The notes beneath the pieces were generated by a model, which was not told the origin of the DNA, did not search any database, and worked only from the letters and a program-made list of their open reading frames with translations. Made by a program: the position numbers and the translations under genes. Shown piece by piece: positions 43,295 through 45,925 of a DNA stretch of 45,925 nucleotides; the first letter of the stretch is position 1, and each line of letters starts with the position of its first letter. The DNA comes from an uncultured Porphyromonadaceae bacterium (GTDB taxonomy: Bacteria; Bacteroidota; Bacteroidia; Bacteroidales; Muribaculaceae), in assembly GCA_905202215.1 (NCBI GenBank), contig CAJKRG010000020.1:1-45925 (forward strand), in the 5' to 3' direction.

Positions 43295-45658
43295 ATGAAA
43301 AAAGTGCTTCTGCCCGTGATCGCTCTTGCAGCGGTCTCCTGCGGCCACACGACCCGAATCCATGAAGCTGAAAATACGCCTGTCACAGCTTTTCCGGCTG
43401 AAAATGTGCGCCTCACCGATGGCCCTTTCAGACATGCCCAGGATCTCGACCTCGGATATCTCCTCGAAATAGACGCAGACCGTCTGCTCGCGCCCTATCT
43501 CAAGGAAGCCGGACTCAAGCCGAAAGCCGAAAACTACACCAACTGGGAAAATACAGGCCTCGACGGCCATATCGGCGGCCACTATCTGTCGGCTCTCGCA
43601 TACATGTATGCCGCCACCGGAAATGAGGAAATCGGCCGACGCCTCGACTATATGCTTTCCGAACTCAAACGCGCACAGGACGCGGCCGGCGACGGCTATC
43701 TCTGCGGCGTTCCGGGCGGCCGCGCCATGTGGGCCGAGGTGGCCGGAGGCGACATTCGGGCCGGAGGATTCGACCTCAACGGCCGCTGGGTACCACTCTA
43801 CAATATCCACAAAACCTATGCCGGCCTAAAAGACGCATGGCTGCAGACCCATCGTGAAGATGCCCGCGACATGCTCGTTGCTCTCTCCGACTGGATGGAG
43901 ACAGAAGTATCGCAGCTCTCCGACGAACAGATTCAGGAAATGCTGCGCAGCGAGCACGGCGGCCTCAACGAAATCTTCGCCGATGTTGCAGCTATTACCG
44001 ACGATGACAAATATATGCGTCTCGCCCACCGCTTCAGCCACAACACCGTGCTCGAGCCTCTGCTTCAGGGAGAAGACCGTCTTACAGGCATGCATGCCAA
44101 TACCCAGATACCGAAAGTAATCGGATTCAAGCGCATAGCGGATCTCGAAAACAATGCCGACTGGGAAAAGGCCGTGGAATTTTTCTGGGACGACGTAACG
44201 TCCAGGCGTTCTGTCTCCATCGGCGGCAACAGCGTGCGCGAACACTTCCATTCGCCCGACGATTTCTCAAGCATGCTCGAAAGCGAGCAGGGACCCGAGA
44301 CCTGCAACACCTATAATATGCTCCGCCTCACCCGTATGCTGTATGAATCGAGCGGCAAACCGTCATACATGGACTACGGAGAGCGTGCCATCTTCAACCA
44401 TATCCTTTCTTCACAAAATCACGACAATGGCGGCTTCGTCTATTTCACGCCAATGCGTTCGGGACACTACCGTGTTTACTCGCAGCCACAGACGAGCTTC
44501 TGGTGCTGTGTCGGCTCGGGCATGGAAAATCACGCCCGCTACGGTGAATATATCTATGCGGCCGACGCCGACAGCAACATCTATGTAAACCTCTTCATTC
44601 CCTCGCAACTCAGCTGGAACGGCAACACTCTCGAACAGCACACCGACTTCCCCGCCTCCGACAAGACCACAATCACCGTCAATCCGGCCAATCCGTCATC
44701 TTTTGCCGTGAAAGTGCGTGTGCCCGGATGGACAGATCCTTACAAAACTTCGCTGGAGGTCAACGGCAGTCGTGAAGACATTGACATCATCGGCGGCTAT
44801 CTGACAGTAGACCGCACATGGCAGCCCGGCGACAGTATGACAGTGACATTCCCTATGGAACTGCGTGCCGAACAGCTGCCTGACAGCTCGCCAAACTACT
44901 CGTTCCTCTACGGTCCGATAGTTCTGGCTGCAGATCTCGGAACCGACCGCCAGGACGGTCTTATGGCCGATGACAGCCGCGGCGGACATATCGCCGCCGG
45001 CCCGCGCCTGCCACTTCAGGATATGCCTGTAATAGTAACAGAAGCCACAGACATCACCGAGTGCATCAAGCCCGTTGAAGGCGAAGATCTCGTATTCACT
45101 CTCTCCGGCGTATATCCTGAGAAATACGAGGGCATGAGACTGGTGCCGTTCTCATCGCTCAACGAATGCCGGTATATGGTCTACTGGCCTGTGATGAAAC
45201 CGGCGGAACTTCAGAATAAACTTGCCGAGACAGCAGCGGAGCAACAACGCCGCGACGCGCTCGATGCCCGTACCGCCGATATGGTGATATGCGGCGAACA
45301 GCAACCGGAAAGCGATCATTTCGTGAAAATGGACCGCACCGAGACGGGCTACGACGGCGACACGCACTGGCGTCGCGCCTGGCGCGAAGGCTGGTTCTGC
45401 TACAACATTGCAGGAAAAGGCAAAGAGGCCGACATAGTGCGTATATCTTACCGCCCCGAACCGTCACGTTCGGCATCCGTCCTATTCGACGGCAAGACCA
45501 TCGGAACCATCGAAAGTAACGAATACGGCGCTCCGACCATTATCGAAATCCCGGTGAAAATCAACGATCCGCAGGCCACACACACCCTCAAGATCGCCGC
45601 AGGCAAAGACAAGGACACTCCCAATATCTACGAAATACGCCTGATGAAAGCCGAATGA
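43295..45658 (+). CDS. GH127-family lipoprotein with extra C-terminal domains
   Basis: The protein has 787 residues, a lipoprotein with lipobox LAAVSC (Cys 16). Active-site motifs are NSVREHF (E316), GPETCNTYNM (E335, C337) and SFWCCVGSG (C404, C405), as in GH127 beta-L-arabinofuranosidases. After the catalytic barrel (to about 440) come a beta-sandwich and a C-terminal part (about 600-787) of the DUF4986 type, seen in many Bacteroidales members. The lipid anchor suggests outer-membrane or surface location, whereas the paralogue at 21427-23337 is soluble. It starts 16 bases after the HMA gene, an odd partner for a metal-uptake pair. Confidence 0.87.
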   Translation: MKKVLLPVIALAAVSCGHTTRIHEAENTPVTAFPAENVRLTDGPFRHAQDLDLGYLLEIDADRLLAPYLKEAGLKPKAENYTNWENTGLDGHIGGHYLSALAYMYAATGNEEIGRRLDYMLSELKRAQDAAGDGYLCGVPGGRAMWAEVAGGDIRAGGFDLNGRWVPLYNIHKTYAGLKDAWLQTHREDARDMLVALSDWMETEVSQLSDEQIQEMLRSEHGGLNEIFADVAAITDDDKYMRLAHRFSHNTVLEPLLQGEDRLTGMHANTQIPKVIGFKRIADLENNADWEKAVEFFWDDVTSRRSVSIGGNSVREHFHSPDDFSSMLESEQGPETCNTYNMLRLTRMLYESSGKPSYMDYGERAIFNHILSSQNHDNGGFVYFTPMRSGHYRVYSQPQTSFWCCVGSGMENHARYGEYIYAADADSNIYVNLFIPSQLSWNGNTLEQHTDFPASDKTTITVNPANPSSFAVKVRVPGWTDPYKTSLEVNGSREDIDIIGGYLTVDRTWQPGDSMTVTFPMELRAEQLPDSSPNYSFLYGPIVLAADLGTDRQDGLMADDSRGGHIAAGPRLPLQDMPVIVTEATDITECIKPVEGEDLVFTLSGVYPEKYEGMRLVPFSSLNECRYMVYWPVMKPAELQNKLAETAAEQQRRDALDARTADMVICGEQQPESDHFVKMDRTETGYDGDTHWRRAWREGWFCYNIAGKGKEADIVRISYRPEPSRSASVLFDGKTIGTIESNEYGAPTIIEIPVKINDPQATHTLKIAAGKDKDTPNIYEIRLMKAE

Positions 45659-45693
45659 AACATCAATAATTTCAAACTGATAAAAACACATTC

Positions 45694-45740
45694 CTGCCTG
45701 CCGCTATAGCCTAAACCCGGCGCCTCAAGGCGGCAGGCAG
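45694..45740 (+). terminator. Hairpin after the second GH127 gene
   Basis: CTGCCTGCCGC (45694-45704) and GCGGCAGGCAG (45730-45740) form a perfect 11-bp stem with a 25-base loop. No T-tract follows, so it may be a weak terminator or an RNA 3'-end stabiliser. Confidence 0.5.
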
Positions 45741-45813
45741 AATATAGCTCAAGAAACACGAAACTTCTACCGATCCTGATTGTCAAAAAAATGACTAAAA
45801 TTTTTGCAAAAAA

Positions 45814-45845
45814 TTTGCAGGTAAAATAAAAATGTAGTAACTTTG
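45814..45845 (+). promoter_or_regulatory. Promoter of tRNA-Arg
   Basis: TTTG (45814-45817), 20 bases, TAACTTTG (45838-45845): a full consensus match, ending 27 bases before the tRNA. Confidence 0.75.
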
Positions 45846-45872
45846 CACTCGCAAATAAGGCAGAGGCCAAAC

Positions 45873-45925
45873 GGCTCCTTAGCTCAACTGAATAGAGCAT
45901 CTGACTACGGATCAGAAGGTTACAG
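45873..45925 (+). tRNA. tRNA-Arg (anticodon ACG), truncated by window end
   Basis: Acceptor 5' strand GGCTCCT, then TA, D-stem GCTC/GAGC, anticodon stem CTGA/TCAG with 7-base loop CTACGGA. The anticodon is ACG, reading arginine CGN codons after A34-to-inosine editing. The variable loop has begun, but the T-arm and 3' end lie beyond the window. Confidence 0.9.

Overview
The window looks like chromosomal DNA of a gut Bacteroidales, and gene content and style suggest the Muribaculaceae or a close relative (inference). The evidence is: promoters of the Bacteroidetes type (TTTG, about 20 bases, then TAnnTTTG); a serine palmitoyltransferase for sphingolipids; a TonB-dependent receptor; two GH127 enzymes; Bacteroidales glycogen genes (debranching enzyme, GT4 synthase, GH57); a Wzi-like barrel; and Sec-exported RHS proteins. 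Codon use is moderately GC-rich except at the left end, which is visibly AT-rich. I see no insertion sequence, prophage or CRISPR array.

Layout. Positions 1-8604 (minus strand) hold a polymorphic-toxin island. An exported partner protein is coupled by ATGA to a 1986-residue RHS protein whose variable tip is a JAB/JAMM-like domain. Next comes a small exported, AT-rich gene that is a candidate immunity gene, and then a broken lipoprotein gene that, after correcting one extra base, carries a second copy of the same JAB-like domain. Positions 8670-12046 (minus) hold a DUF456 membrane protein, a DUF4919-like protein, a GT39 glycosyltransferase and ferritin. Positions 12346-16484 (plus) hold an RluB-type pseudouridine synthase with a 240-residue low-complexity N-terminus, asnS and a PLP aminotransferase. 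Positions 16652-21356 (plus) form a glycogen operon. Positions 21427-27726 (minus) run cinA-TPR, uvrA, GH127.

Positions 27839-32762 (plus) are a tightly overlapping surface-glycan operon: Wzi-like barrel, lipocalin-like lipoprotein, LegB-type dehydratase, ATP-grasp ligase and LegI/NeuB-type synthase, closed by a perfect 23-bp inverted-repeat terminator. Positions 32837-34607 (minus) hold serine palmitoyltransferase and a reverse-type rubrerythrin. Positions 34966-40287 (plus) are a chain of overlapping genes: DPP-IV-like peptidase, membrane protein with a degenerate Nudix-like region, miaA, and an unknown exported protein. Positions 40284-40778 (minus) encode a PepSY-like lipoprotein. Positions 40944-45658 (plus) hold a TonB receptor, a small periplasmic HMA metal-binding protein and a second GH127. 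The window ends inside a tRNA-Arg(ACG) gene that has a clear promoter.

Most noteworthy: the paired JAB-like domains at the RHS locus, one in a frameshifted lipoprotein; a nonulosonic-acid gene set that contains only first and late steps plus an ATP-grasp enzyme; a GH57 protein with Asn where the family has its catalytic Asp; a direct repeat between the PepSY-like and metal-receptor genes; and -7 boxes lying only 4-5 bases from the start codons of cinA and the Wzi-like gene. All family assignments come from reading motifs by eye; no database search was run.
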